In this document: positions 53,807-61,370 of the stretch, in pieces
How the letters are laid out: every line of letters begins with the position of its first letter
Numbering within the stretch: the first letter of the stretch is position 1
Origin: Paenibacillus kribbensis
Lineage (GTDB): Bacteria; Bacillota; Bacilli; Paenibacillales; Paenibacillaceae
Assembly (NCBI RefSeq): GCF_002240415.1
Contig: NZ_CP020028.1
Coordinates: 3,125,501-3,189,500, forward strand
DNA: 64,000 nt
Direction of reading: 5' to 3'
Program-made: the position numbers and the translations under genes
Notes under the pieces: generated by a model
Told to the model about the DNA's origin: nothing
Database searches by the model: none
What the model saw: the letters and a program-made list of their open reading frames with translations, nothing else

Positions 53807-55180
53807 TTAGTCGTGTTCGTGCTGCAACCCGGCATAGGCTGCATGCACCGCTTCATTGAAAATAAGAAATATGTCGTCAATTTGGCGCTCGGTCACAATC
53901 AGCGGCGGTAAAAAGCGGATCACGGCAGAATGCCTTCCCCCAACCTCCAAAATAAGTCCACGTTTCAGGCATTCCTGCTGTATTCGAGCAGCCAGCTTTT
54001 TGTGGGCTGGATAATGTCCCAAATGATCCACCGACTGTCGGTCGTCCACAATCTCTACCCCGATCATAAGCCCCCGGCCGCGTACATCTCCGATGCAGCT
54101 TATTTGCTGCTTCAAGATGTTCAGGCGGTTCATGAATTGTTCGCCTCTGGCTGCAGCATGGTCGGGTATATAGTACTCCTTTATATATTTCAGCGTAGCC
54201 AGTCCGGCAGCCATGGCCATCTGATTGCCACGAAAAGTACCGATATGCGCGCCCGGATTCCATACATCCAGTGCTTCGTTATAAATAACCACCGACAGCG
54301 GCAGACTGCCGCCAATCGCTTTGGACAAGATCAGTACATCGGGGATAATATCCGCATGCTCAAAAGCAAACAACTTGCCTGTACGTCCAAGTCCGGTCTG
54401 GACTTCATCAATAATCAACGGGATATTCCGTTCCTTGGTAATGCGGCGAATTTCCCGAATCCACTCAACAGGCGCAGGAATGGAGCCGCCTTCCCCTTGA
54501 ACTATCTCCAGAATAAAAGCACATGGCGTAACGATTCCGCTCTCGGGATCATCCAGCAGATTCTCAATATAACGACTGCTAAGCGCATGCGTCTGCTCTC
54601 CACCTACTCCAAATGGGCACCGATACGCATAGGGATAGGGCATAAAATGAACATCCGGTATCAAGCCCTGCACCCGCTCTTTTTGTCCCAAAGTCCCGCT
54701 GAGACTCATCGTCGCGTGGGTTGAGCCATGATAACCGCCTTGGAAGGAAAAAATGCTCCGGCGCCCCGTAGCCGTTTTGACCAGCTTGATCGCGGCTTCC
54801 ACCGCATCGCCTCCGGTTGGACCACAAAATTGGATTTTGGCTTGACGGGCAAATTCAGGAGGCAGACTGGCGAATAGCTCTTCTACAAACTGCTCCTTCA
54901 CTGGCGTGGTCAAATCCAGCGTATGCAGAGGTCGTTTTTGATCCAGCAGCTCTCTGATCGCTTCCAGGACCACTGGATGGTTATGACCGAGTGCCAAAGT
55001 TCCGGCCCCGGCCAGGCAATCAATATAGTTTTTTCCATCCATGTCCTTGACATAGATGCCTTCTGCTTCGGCGATGGCTATCGGAATACGCCGGGGGTAG
55101 GATCTGGCATTGGATTCCCGCGCAGCCTGGCTTTCCAGGTAACGGGTGTTTTGCGAGATAGCAGTTGCAGCTTTTGACAA
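53807..55180 (-). CDS. Class III PLP aminotransferase, diaminobutyrate-2-oxoglutarate type
   Basis: I choose TTG 55180 (reading MSKAATAISQ), 8 bases behind AAAGGAG. The alternative ATG near 55216 has AAGGAGG that lies upstream of the likely transcription start. 457 residues. PLP Lys is in LILSKAIGGSLPLSVV, the cofactor Asp in LIIDEVQTGLGRTGK, and GPTGGDAVEAAIKL and GTFRGNQ complete the class III set. The closest functional group I recognise is Dat/RhbA-like, which makes L-2,4-diaminobutyrate from aspartate semialdehyde. It is first in the siderophore operon and replaces sbnA/sbnB, which make diaminopropionate in Staphylococcus. Confidence 0.85.
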   Translation of the reverse strand: MSKAATAISQNTRYLESQAARESNARSYPRRIPIAIAEAEGIYVKDMDGKNYIDCLAGAGTLALGHNHPVVLEAIRELLDQKRPLHTLDLTTPVKEQFVEELFASLPPEFARQAKIQFCGPTGGDAVEAAIKLVKTATGRRSIFSFQGGYHGSTHATMSLSGTLGQKERVQGLIPDVHFMPYPYAYRCPFGVGGEQTHALSSRYIENLLDDPESGIVTPCAFILEIVQGEGGSIPAPVEWIREIRRITKERNIPLIIDEVQTGLGRTGKLFAFEHADIIPDVLILSKAIGGSLPLSVVIYNEALDVWNPGAHIGTFRGNQMAMAAGLATLKYIKEYYIPDHAAARGEQFMNRLNILKQQISCIGDVRGRGLMIGVEIVDDRQSVDHLGHYPAHKKLAARIQQECLKRGLILEVGGRHSAVIRFLPPLIVTERQIDDIFLIFNEAVHAAYAGLQHEHD

Positions 55181-55200
55181 CTCGATCACTCCTTTGATAT

Positions 55201-55237
55201 TGATAATCATTTTCATTTGATTCACCTCCTTATTATA
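55201..55237 (-). promoter_or_regulatory. Fur box and -10 of the siderophore biosynthesis operon
   Basis: TGAAAATGATTATCA (minus strand, 55201-55215) has one mismatch to the 7-1-7 Fur core. TATAAT (55232-55237) lies 16 bases upstream of it, so the box sits at the start of the transcript and before the ribosome site of TTG 55180. Iron-replete repression of the whole operon is expected. Confidence 0.8.
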
Positions 55238-55313
55238 TGGAATAAATATCCTGATTCCATGGACATTTCAGACCGGAATTTGGACAAAAACTATTTTTAA
55301 TTCCTAAAATAGA

Positions 55314-55368
55314 ATAAAAAACCACAGCAAAATCGTCATTTCGACCATTTTCACCGTGGTTCTGTGGC
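55314..55368 (-). terminator. Terminator after folE2
   Basis: AACCACGGTGAAAAT pairs with ATTTTGCTGTGGTT, then TTTTTTATT on the minus strand. It insulates folE2 from the siderophore operon. Confidence 0.85.
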
Positions 55369-55384
55369 TTTCCTTCCTGAAGAA

Positions 55385-56299
55385 TCAGGAACGTGGTTTT
55401 TTATATGAAATTTTCGCTATGGCATCATGCAGATGAATGGATTCTTCATTTCGGCACTCCACCGTGAAGGCACGAACGGCCTTCAGCTCGACCAAATCAG
55501 CAGCAATTAGCCTCACCATATCCTCGACAAAACGCGGATTTTCATACGCTTTTTCAGTTACCGCCTTCTCGTCCGGGCGCTTAAGAATCGGATGCAGCGG
55601 AGCGCTGGCATTAGATTCTGCTGCATTCAGCAGCATGACCTTCCAGTCCTGCTCCATATCCAGTTCATCTATGTGCGCTTCCATCGTTACTACGCCACGC
55701 TGATTGTGGGCGCTGTATTCGCTGATTTCCTTGGAGCATGGACACAAAGTTGTTACCGCCACCGTCAGGCCAACCACCACACAGCTTCCCCGTCCTTCCT
55801 CATAGCTGATTCGGATTAACCCCTCGGCATGGTTTAGTCCCGTTTTCCCCAGCATAGGGGAGCGCCGTTCGTAGAACCACGGGAACGAAAGCTCCAGCTC
55901 AGCCCGTTCCTGATTCATCCGCGCGGTCAAACCTTTTGTAAAACGGATGAGCTGTGCCAAATCCGTTGTTCCACCCTGCTGCCGATACTCCTCCAAGTGC
56001 TCTGTCAGGCGGCTCATGTTAATTCCTTTGGCCTCACGATTCAGCGAGGTTGTTAGCTTAAAGGTTCCGATGCTTACCTGTGAAGCAGGGGCTAAACCCG
56101 CCTCCACGGTAATAGGGTGCTTTACTCTGGCGATGCCCACCTGTTCAATGTCGAACAAATAGTTGCGCTGCTCATTTTGCAAATCGGACATATGCTCTTT
56201 CAATGTGGGTTTATCTCCCGGAGTAGGGTCCACCGAACCGAACAGCCGATGACGCTCTGCCTTGGAAGGCAGTTTCGAGGTTACTCTGTTTTCTCTCAC
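55385..56299 (-). CDS. folE2: GTP cyclohydrolase FolE2 (type IB)
   Basis: 304 residues from GTG 56299 after AAGGAG. Family residues: VTTLCPCSKEIS holds the metal-binding Cys, with Glu and His in GLNHAEGLIRISYEE and SAHNQRGV. It makes 7,8-dihydroneopterin triphosphate for folate (and queuosine) synthesis. Unlike FolE it does not depend on zinc, and in many bacteria it is turned on by Zur when zinc is scarce. A strong Zur box upstream (56362) supports this. Confidence 0.94.
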   Translation of the reverse strand: MRENRVTSKLPSKAERHRLFGSVDPTPGDKPTLKEHMSDLQNEQRNYLFDIEQVGIARVKHPITVEAGLAPASQVSIGTFKLTTSLNREAKGINMSRLTEHLEEYRQQGGTTDLAQLIRFTKGLTARMNQERAELELSFPWFYERRSPMLGKTGLNHAEGLIRISYEEGRGSCVVVGLTVAVTTLCPCSKEISEYSAHNQRGVVTMEAHIDELDMEQDWKVMLLNAAESNASAPLHPILKRPDEKAVTEKAYENPRFVEDMVRLIAADLVELKAVRAFTVECRNEESIHLHDAIAKISYKKPRS

Positions 56300-56361
56300 G
56301 CTGATAACTCCTTCAATTATGATTGCCCAAGGCTAATAGAGGCTGTTTCACCATCACGCCT

Positions 56362-56384
56362 TTAATTGTAATAATTACGATTAA
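56362..56384. promoter_or_regulatory. Zur box upstream of folE2
   Basis: TTAATTGTAAT, a central A, and ATTACGATTAA form a 23-base palindrome close to the Bacillus Zur consensus (AATCGTAAT-N-ATTACGATT). It lies about 65 bases before the GTG. It accounts for expression of a zinc-independent enzyme during zinc starvation. Confidence 0.85.
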
Positions 56385-56441
56385 TATATATTACTACAGA
56401 ATAAACACACGGTAAACCTTTATAATCCTCTCTCCAACGAG

Positions 56442-56463
56442 AAAAAGCCGCCAATATGGCGAC
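56442..56463 (-). terminator. Terminator after the dehydrogenase-hydrolase fusion gene
   Basis: GTCGCCATATTGGCGGC forms a CGCCA/TGGCG stem followed by TTTTTC on the minus strand. Confidence 0.75.
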
Positions 56464-56485
56464 TTCCTCTATTCACTCTATGATT

Positions 56486-58369
56486 TTATTTAACGGACCC
56501 AGAAAGAACATCGGCAATCTGCTCCATGTGCTGCTTTAGCCAGTGCGCGGTTTGCTCCGGCTGCGAGATCGGAAAATGATGGGCTGCCGGAATATGCAGC
56601 GTGTGCAAGCCATGAAATGGCTCAGGCAGTTTATAAATCTGATCCTTCATCCCCCATATAATCGAAACCTTCTCCTTGAACGATGGTCCGAGATTCTTGG
56701 ACGCGAACCGGAAGCTATCCGCTCTTGTTAACATGGCCAGCGCTTCCGCAGTCGTCTTTTTTACGCGGGGAGAACGCAATTCCTCAAGGACATACGTGAT
56801 GTATGCTGGCGGAATGGCCTCCATACTTTCAAAACAAGTCTGCGACAGCAATTGCTTGCGCAAGCCTGACTCGCTGAGTCTGCCCAGTACGCTCTCCGTA
56901 ATTCGTGCACTCCGATACCTGCGCGGAGCAGGATGGAATACAGGCTGCAACAGATGCAAGCTGCTCAGGCGCTCAGGTACACGTTCCCACACTTTGGCGG
57001 CCAATAATCCGCCGAAGGAATGACCCACAAGGTTGATCGGTGTTTCAAAAGTTTGGATCGCTTGTACTAGCGATTCGATGTAACCCTCCAGTACATCCTC
57101 CTGATGATGGTAAGGAGATCGCCCAAACCCGGGGAGATCTACCAGGCAAACGGAGGATTCCGGAAACTGCTCGGCCAGTGGTATCAAGCAATCCGCCCCG
57201 CTCAAAGTACCGTGAACAAACACCATCGGAGGATTTTCATTTTCCACCCTTCGCTCCAGTGTAGCCAAAGGCCCGCGCCTGCTGCGGACAAATCCATCTG
57301 TATCCGTGCGGGAATGTGCAATTCTGAAATCAAGGTCCGTAATGACAAATGGGAAAACATCCGTATTTACCGCCTGTGTCAATCCGAATTTACGCTGAAC
57401 TCCCCGCGTCGCATCCAATGGATAGTCCACATCCACAATAAAATCAAGTGACTCCTTTGGAATACCCAGCTTTCGTCCCAATGGAGTGCCTAAGATGCTG
57501 GATAGCCAAGCGGGTGAAATGGAGCCCCATGGTTTTGGAACTCGAAGCTCCTTCGCCATATTCGTTCCCAGTTCCATCATCGTTGGGCTCTGTTGCCTTT
57601 CATCCATTAGGTAGTATGTTTCACTGACAGGGTGTGTCTCCTTGGCAAGCACGCTGATGAATTCGGCTGCATGATCTACGTGAACCATAGGAAGCCAATG
57701 GGACTTGCCCCCTGGAATAAGACCCGTGAGCTTGCGCGCTGTAGAAGCCACAAGTATGCCAAGCCCACCGGTTTGAGGCGTATTCCCGTGCGCCGAGTCA
57801 CCAATGACCACGCTCAAATGGATAACCGACAGCGGAAATCCTTCTTTGTGCGCTCCCTGACGGATACGCAAATCAGCCAGGAATTTCATGCGCTCGTAAG
57901 GAGGCGCATGTTCCAAATGAGCAATGACAGGCTCCGGGGCATTCCAGTTATGATGATTAAAAGGGCTTTTGAATCCAACCAAATGGATAAAATGTCGCAA
58001 CCCCTTGCTTGCATGAATATGTGCAGCCAACGTCAGCAGCTCTTCTGCTGCTTGCAAAAAAGCGCCTCTCGCCTCCTCCTCTCCCAGCAATATGTCCATC
58101 GGTCCTCCTGCGTGAATCACCACATCTGCTGTCTCAACCCGCTTCCTGTCAGAAGAACTCAGCCCCAGAGCAGGTGCACTTAAGTCACCAATAACCGGCG
58201 TTAACTTCCCCGTATGCCATGCGGTCTCCAGATTCATTTGCCTGCATATTTGTTCCCACTTCTTCAGCGAGCGAACAAGAACGGTAACGGTATGGTCCTC
58301 CCGGGAAAGTTGCTGCAGCGTATGCATGCCGATAAAACCTGTACCGCCCGTGATCAAGATATGTGCCAT
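56486..58369 (-). CDS. Fusion of extended short-chain dehydrogenase and alpha/beta-hydrolase
   Basis: 627 residues. Residues 1-260 are an extended SDR of the thioester-reductase/epimerase type: nucleotide loop ITGGTGFIGMHTLQ, DVVIHAGG, and PYERMKFLADLRI in the place of the YxxxK catalytic motif (Tyr-Glu-Arg-Met-Lys). Residues about 380-620 are an alpha/beta-hydrolase with oxyanion HG in VFVHGTLSG, nucleophile elbow GHSFGG, and a final His in PAAHHFPIS. The linker (260-380) has no clear domain. Such fusions may reduce or release acyl or ester substrates, but the substrate is unknown. A 20-bp operator shared with the tetR gene precedes it, so TetR control is likely. The ribosome site is weak (GCAGG). 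Confidence 0.82.
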   Translation of the reverse strand: MAHILITGGTGFIGMHTLQQLSREDHTVTVLVRSLKKWEQICRQMNLETAWHTGKLTPVIGDLSAPALGLSSSDRKRVETADVVIHAGGPMDILLGEEEARGAFLQAAEELLTLAAHIHASKGLRHFIHLVGFKSPFNHHNWNAPEPVIAHLEHAPPYERMKFLADLRIRQGAHKEGFPLSVIHLSVVIGDSAHGNTPQTGGLGILVASTARKLTGLIPGGKSHWLPMVHVDHAAEFISVLAKETHPVSETYYLMDERQQSPTMMELGTNMAKELRVPKPWGSISPAWLSSILGTPLGRKLGIPKESLDFIVDVDYPLDATRGVQRKFGLTQAVNTDVFPFVITDLDFRIAHSRTDTDGFVRSRRGPLATLERRVENENPPMVFVHGTLSGADCLIPLAEQFPESSVCLVDLPGFGRSPYHHQEDVLEGYIESLVQAIQTFETPINLVGHSFGGLLAAKVWERVPERLSSLHLLQPVFHPAPRRYRSARITESVLGRLSESGLRKQLLSQTCFESMEAIPPAYITYVLEELRSPRVKKTTAEALAMLTRADSFRFASKNLGPSFKEKVSIIWGMKDQIYKLPEPFHGLHTLHIPAAHHFPISQPEQTAHWLKQHMEQIADVLSGSVK

Positions 58370-58394
58370 AAATATAACCTGCTTTCTATATTTT

Positions 58395-58414
58395 TTAGTA
58401 CCATACAGTGCTAA
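58395..58414. promoter_or_regulatory. TetR operator, copy 1 (before the fusion gene)
   Basis: TTAGTACCATACAGTGCTAA is a near-palindrome. The same site, with two changes, overlaps the tetR promoter at 59015-59034. Position 25 bases before the ATG of the fusion gene suits direct repression. Confidence 0.75.
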
Positions 58415-58422
58415 TCATGATG

Positions 58423-58450
58423 AAAAAAAATCACTTTAGCAGAAACGCTA
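58423..58450 (-). terminator. Terminator overlapping the tetR stop codon
   Basis: ACTTTAGC-GTTTCT-GCTAAAGT, then GATTTTTTTTC on the minus strand. The stem is formed by the last codons of tetR (stop 58431). Confidence 0.85.
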
Positions 58451-59012
58451 AAGTCATTTTTAAATTTACAAGTATGCCCGGGTCTTGACCTGCATGTTGT
58501 AAAAAGAGTGCGCCTTCGATAGCTGAGACAATGAATTCAGCCGTCGATCTGGCAGGAAGTTCAGCCCGAATCTCCAAACTCTCCATCCCCTCGTTCAACA
58601 ACGCTTCCACCGTGGTGATTTGGCTTTGAAAAAATCGGCTCACTTTCTCTCGAAACAAGGGAATATCCTGAGGCATTTGCGTGTACAGAGTAATAAAGGG
58701 ACAGCCGCCCAAATAATCTGTCTCTTGTTGAGTCAGCAATTGAAGAAGGGTCTCCAGACGTTCCTGCACGGATTGATCCTTACGTGAAACAACCTCAAAA
58801 ATCAGCTCGCTATACGTTCGAATCAGTTGGTCCAGAATAGCTGACAGCAGCTCTTCCTTGCTTTTAAAATAATAGTAAATGTTCGTTTTGGATACATTGC
58901 TGACAGCCACAATTTCGTCCATGCTTGTTGTATGATAGCCTTTAGTGAGAAACAATGAAGTCGCAATGCTCAGAACAACATCCCGATTGGTCGTTTTATT
59001 TTTTTTCATCAT
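58431..59012 (-). CDS. TetR-family repressor
   Basis: 193 residues counted from ATG 59012 (MMKKNKTTNRDVVLS); the frame could begin at GTG 59021, but that would lie upstream of the predicted transcription start. HTH at about 25-45 (TSMDEIVAVSNVSKTNIYYYF), then an all-helical ligand domain with GGCPFITLYTQ near 100, as in the AcrR/YxaF-like group. It probably represses itself and the fusion gene through two 20-bp palindromes. No Shine-Dalgarno is present: the strong promoter (59020-59048) puts the transcript start within a few bases of the ATG, suggesting a leaderless message. Confidence 0.88.
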   Translation of the reverse strand: MMKKNKTTNRDVVLSIATSLFLTKGYHTTSMDEIVAVSNVSKTNIYYYFKSKEELLSAILDQLIRTYSELIFEVVSRKDQSVQERLETLLQLLTQQETDYLGGCPFITLYTQMPQDIPLFREKVSRFFQSQITTVEALLNEGMESLEIRAELPARSTAEFIVSAIEGALFLQHAGQDPGILVNLKMTLAFLLK

Positions 59013-59014
59013 AA

Positions 59015-59048
59015 TTAGCACTATACGGTACTAAAACATACTTGTCAA
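59015..59048 (-). promoter_or_regulatory. tetR promoter with operator copy 2
   Basis: TTGACA (59043-59048), 17 bases, TATAGT (59020-59025) on the minus strand. The palindrome TTAGCACTATACGGTACTAA (59015-59034, plus strand) covers the -10 element and start point, as expected for autorepression. Confidence 0.8.
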
Positions 59049-59078
59049 ACTTCACTTGTATTTGTCTGCCCCAAAATA

Positions 59079-59423
59079 TTAGTTTTCGGCCAGCACCCGG
59101 TCACCTCTAGTCGCAGGCTGAGAGATCACCAAAAACTCAACATCCTCATTCGTTTCATTAAACATCTGATGAGCGATCAAAGGAGGAATCTCACAGCCTT
59201 CCTGAGATCCTAACTGAATTCGTTCGCCGTCCACTTCAAGTATCGCTGTACCTGATAAAATAAAGAAAAATTGACGGGCATGATGGTGATAATGTCTGAC
59301 CTCGTGTGTATTGCCAGGCATACGCTCATGGATAATGCTCAAATCTTTATGATTCACCAAACGCCAACCATCACATTGATCTCCCCATATATAGTGTTCA
59401 GCATTGCTTTTGCTTACTTTCAA
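59079..59423 (-). CDS. Cupin-domain protein
   Basis: 114 residues from TTG 59423 after AAGGAGG. A single cupin barrel: motif 1 is HEVRHYHHHARQFFFILSG with the metal His cluster, and motif 2 is PPLIAHQMFNETNE. Small cupins of this kind bind a metal and act as isomerases, dioxygenases or binding proteins; function is not evident here. It is a single gene, upstream of and in the same direction as tetR's opposite end. Confidence 0.85.
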   Translation of the reverse strand: MKVSKSNAEHYIWGDQCDGWRLVNHKDLSIIHERMPGNTHEVRHYHHHARQFFFILSGTAILEVDGERIQLGSQEGCEIPPLIAHQMFNETNEDVEFLVISQPATRGDRVLAEN

Positions 59424-59498
59424 ATTGAATTCCTCCTTCTTTTTGCAGCTACTGCTTCATTTTAAACGTGAGCTTATACGACTACAATCCTATTGTTG

Positions 59499-59834
59499 CT
59501 ATATATTCACCTCGATAATTTCCTCCAGCTTAATCCAGCTAAAGTCCTCTTCTCCGCGGGACAGCTTTACTTCTCGCCGACTCGTGTTAATCACCGTTAC
59601 AAGCCCACATAACTCCTCGTCATCAAACGGATTAAATACCCGCAGCGTAATAGACTTCCGTTCATTATAGGAAATGATAAGGGCCTGTTCAATCTGCCAC
59701 ATTTCCTGATCGTCCAGTGTCGGCTTGTCACGTCTGCCCTGCTCCTTCATTAGTCTCAGATACGCATCCCGATGCTCAGGCAAGATCATGCGCGAGCTTT
59801 CCCATATGCCATTCCCTTCAAGCTTTTTCCCCAT
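59499..59834 (-). CDS. YolD-like family protein
   Basis: 111 residues. The N-terminus GNGIWESSRMILPEHRDAYL and the body DDQEMWQIEQALIISYNERKSITLRVFNP followed by SWIKLEEIIEV define the YolD-like family. In Bacillus these genes usually adjoin a Y-family DNA polymerase (UvrX/YqjW) and may control its activity. No polymerase gene is in the window. It is 12 bases downstream of a WYL-like mini-gene and is probably co-transcribed with it. Confidence 0.82.
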   Translation of the reverse strand: MGKKLEGNGIWESSRMILPEHRDAYLRLMKEQGRRDKPTLDDQEMWQIEQALIISYNERKSITLRVFNPFDDEELCGLVTVINTSRREVKLSRGEEDFSWIKLEEIIEVNI

Positions 59835-59846
59835 CGTAAACGCCTC

Positions 59847-60041
59847 CTATGCTGTTTGGGTTACAGGATGCCATGCCAGTACATGGTCTAATCGAAAAAC
59901 GCGTGGCTGGCCTGTCAGTAAACAGGCAGCCCGTATCAAACCATTTTGCACACGATGCACCTCAATGCGCCGATGAGACAGTTTGCCCTTTCGGTCCATA
60001 TACACGATTTCCACGATCTGCCCCACGTATTTTTCCAGCAT
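59847..60041 (-). CDS. WYL-like mini-protein, 64 residues
   Basis: ATG 60041 follows AAGGAGTGAAGG. The 64 residues (VEIVYMDRKGKLSHRRIEVH, then LIRAACLLTGQPRVFRLDHV) resemble just the core beta-strands of a WYL ligand-sensing domain, without HTH or C-terminal extension. Similar short proteins precede YolD-like genes in Bacillaceae and Paenibacillus. Possibly a nucleotide- or ssDNA-sensing partner in DNA damage control (inferred). Confidence 0.7.
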   Translation of the reverse strand: MLEKYVGQIVEIVYMDRKGKLSHRRIEVHRVQNGLIRAACLLTGQPRVFRLDHVLAWHPVTQTA

Positions 60042-60102
60042 GATCCTTCACTCCTTATCAGAACGTTTGTTTGTATTATATGCGAACATGCGTTTGATTA
60101 TC

Positions 60103-60148
60103 AATGTAAAAAATCCCCTGAGGGATTTGACTCTCTCAAGGGATTTTG
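60103..60148 (-). terminator. Terminator after the hypothetical gene at 60182
   Basis: AAAATCCC and GGGGATTTTTT arms on the minus strand enclose a loop with a further GAG/CTC pairing. Confidence 0.65.
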
Positions 60149-60181
60149 ATACCTGGAAATTATGCAATGGCATATATAGCT

Positions 60182-60670
60182 TTAAAATTCATAGGTGGAC
60201 AGCTTAATATCCTCTTTATTCAAATCTTTTAACGGATAAACAGGTCCATTCCAATAAGTCAAAATATCAACGGGCTTACTCGTGCCATTTTTTTTTAAAG
60301 TAAGAGCCAGCTCAAGCAACAAATGAGGAAGCTGATAAGAGCTTGTTATAAACTGCACCTCTTCCGGACTTTCACAGTCCTCTGCTCGATAGAACACAAA
60401 GTACCCCTCGGTTTGATCCCCCATAAGTACAATATAACGAGCCAGAAACATAATTTCACCACTGGAAAAAGGAATGGAATACGTCGAAGCAGGAATCAAA
60501 TCCGTCTCTAATCCCTCTATACGCACCGTAAGCTCATTGTTAAGAGCATCCATTCTATCTCTATGTTCGCTTATGAGCTGTTCATAATTTAGAGGAACAA
60601 GCCCTCCATTCCTGATCGTAGTGATCAGTTCATCTATAAATACTTTTTGAGACAATACCCGATTGCTCAT
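60182..60670 (-). CDS. Hypothetical protein, 162 residues
   Basis: ATG 60670 (MSNRVLSQKVF) is favoured behind TATGGAG; the frame extends to 60703. No signal peptide or membrane segment. An N-terminal helical part (LINE-like: ELITTIRNGGLVPLNYEQL) precedes an alpha/beta part (IMFLARYIVLMGDQTEGYFVFYRAEDCESPEEVQF). I do not recognise the family. It is downstream of, and in the same direction as, the CheY-like gene after 84 bases, so a role in the same signalling path is possible. Confidence 0.7.
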   Translation of the reverse strand: MSNRVLSQKVFIDELITTIRNGGLVPLNYEQLISEHRDRMDALNNELTVRIEGLETDLIPASTYSIPFSSGEIMFLARYIVLMGDQTEGYFVFYRAEDCESPEEVQFITSSYQLPHLLLELALTLKKNGTSKPVDILTYWNGPVYPLKDLNKEDIKLSTYEF

Positions 60671-60754
60671 CTTCTTCATCTCCATATTCGTGAAAATAAC
60701 CATGGACTTCTTATTTCAAATTGTTCAATTTTTATGTATTAAAATCTGTATTTA

Positions 60755-61117
60755 TTAACTATCAAGCATTTTTGAGACTGCATTTACGACCCTTTCCATC
60801 TCAAATGGCTTAACAATAAAGTCTTTTGCGCCTGCCTGAAATGCTTTTATAATCGCTTCGTGCTGACCCAAAGCAGAACACATTAAAATATTGGCTTTTG
60901 GATCAAGCTCGGCAATTTTTTTAACGGCCTCAAGTCCATCCATCTTAGGCATATTGATATCCATGGTGATTAAGTCTGGACGAAAGTGCGCGTATTTCAA
61001 CACAGCATCATACCCATTTTCTGCCTCTGCAATTACAGAGTGACCTAAATCCAAAAAAATATCTTTAAGCACAGATCGCATAAATAAAGAATCATCCACT
61101 ATTATAACTGTTGCCAA
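60755..61117 (-). CDS. CheY-like single-domain response regulator
   Basis: TTG 61117 (reading MATVIIVDDSLFMR) gives 120 residues, the size of CheY; the longer frame adds 23 unrelated residues. Acidic pocket D8-D9, phospho-acceptor D53 in LITMDINMPKMDG, Ser in LMCSALGQ, Lys in IVKPFEM. The VDDSLFMRSVLKD start is close to CheY and to chemotaxis-like regulators of Firmicutes. No kinase or chemotaxis gene lies nearby. It may pass a signal from a distant kinase to motility or to the next gene product. Confidence 0.88.
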   Translation of the reverse strand: MATVIIVDDSLFMRSVLKDIFLDLGHSVIAEAENGYDAVLKYAHFRPDLITMDINMPKMDGLEAVKKIAELDPKANILMCSALGQHEAIIKAFQAGAKDFIVKPFEMERVVNAVSKMLDS

Positions 61118-61370
61118 AATAATCGCTCCAATCCGTTGTAGGTTACGTACACACTTAAGTTTCAATATCGGTGAAAAAACGAGCAATATTAATAGAAAAA
61201 ATCTGTAAAAACAAAAACGCTACCATTGAATTATAAAAGCAATTGGAAACTAGCTACCATAGAATTAGTTTTCAAAAAATCGTTTCACAATGACGTAATT
61301 CGTTCCTGTAGGGTAAAGATCACAAAGTACTAGGTATTCAGTGAAACCTTAGTACTATTTTAAAAAGTTA
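61118..61370. other. Gap upstream of the CheY-like gene
   Basis: AT-rich and without a gene. It contains a direct repeat, GCTACCATTGAATTA at 61219 and GCTACCATAGAATTA at 61253, spaced 34 bases (about three helical turns), a possible regulator site for the CheY-like gene. No convincing promoter was identified. Confidence 0.4.

Noticed and set aside
53807..55180. Ectoine biosynthesis (ectB)
   Set aside because: The aminotransferase resembles EctB/Dat, but no ectA or ectC follows; it heads a siderophore operon.
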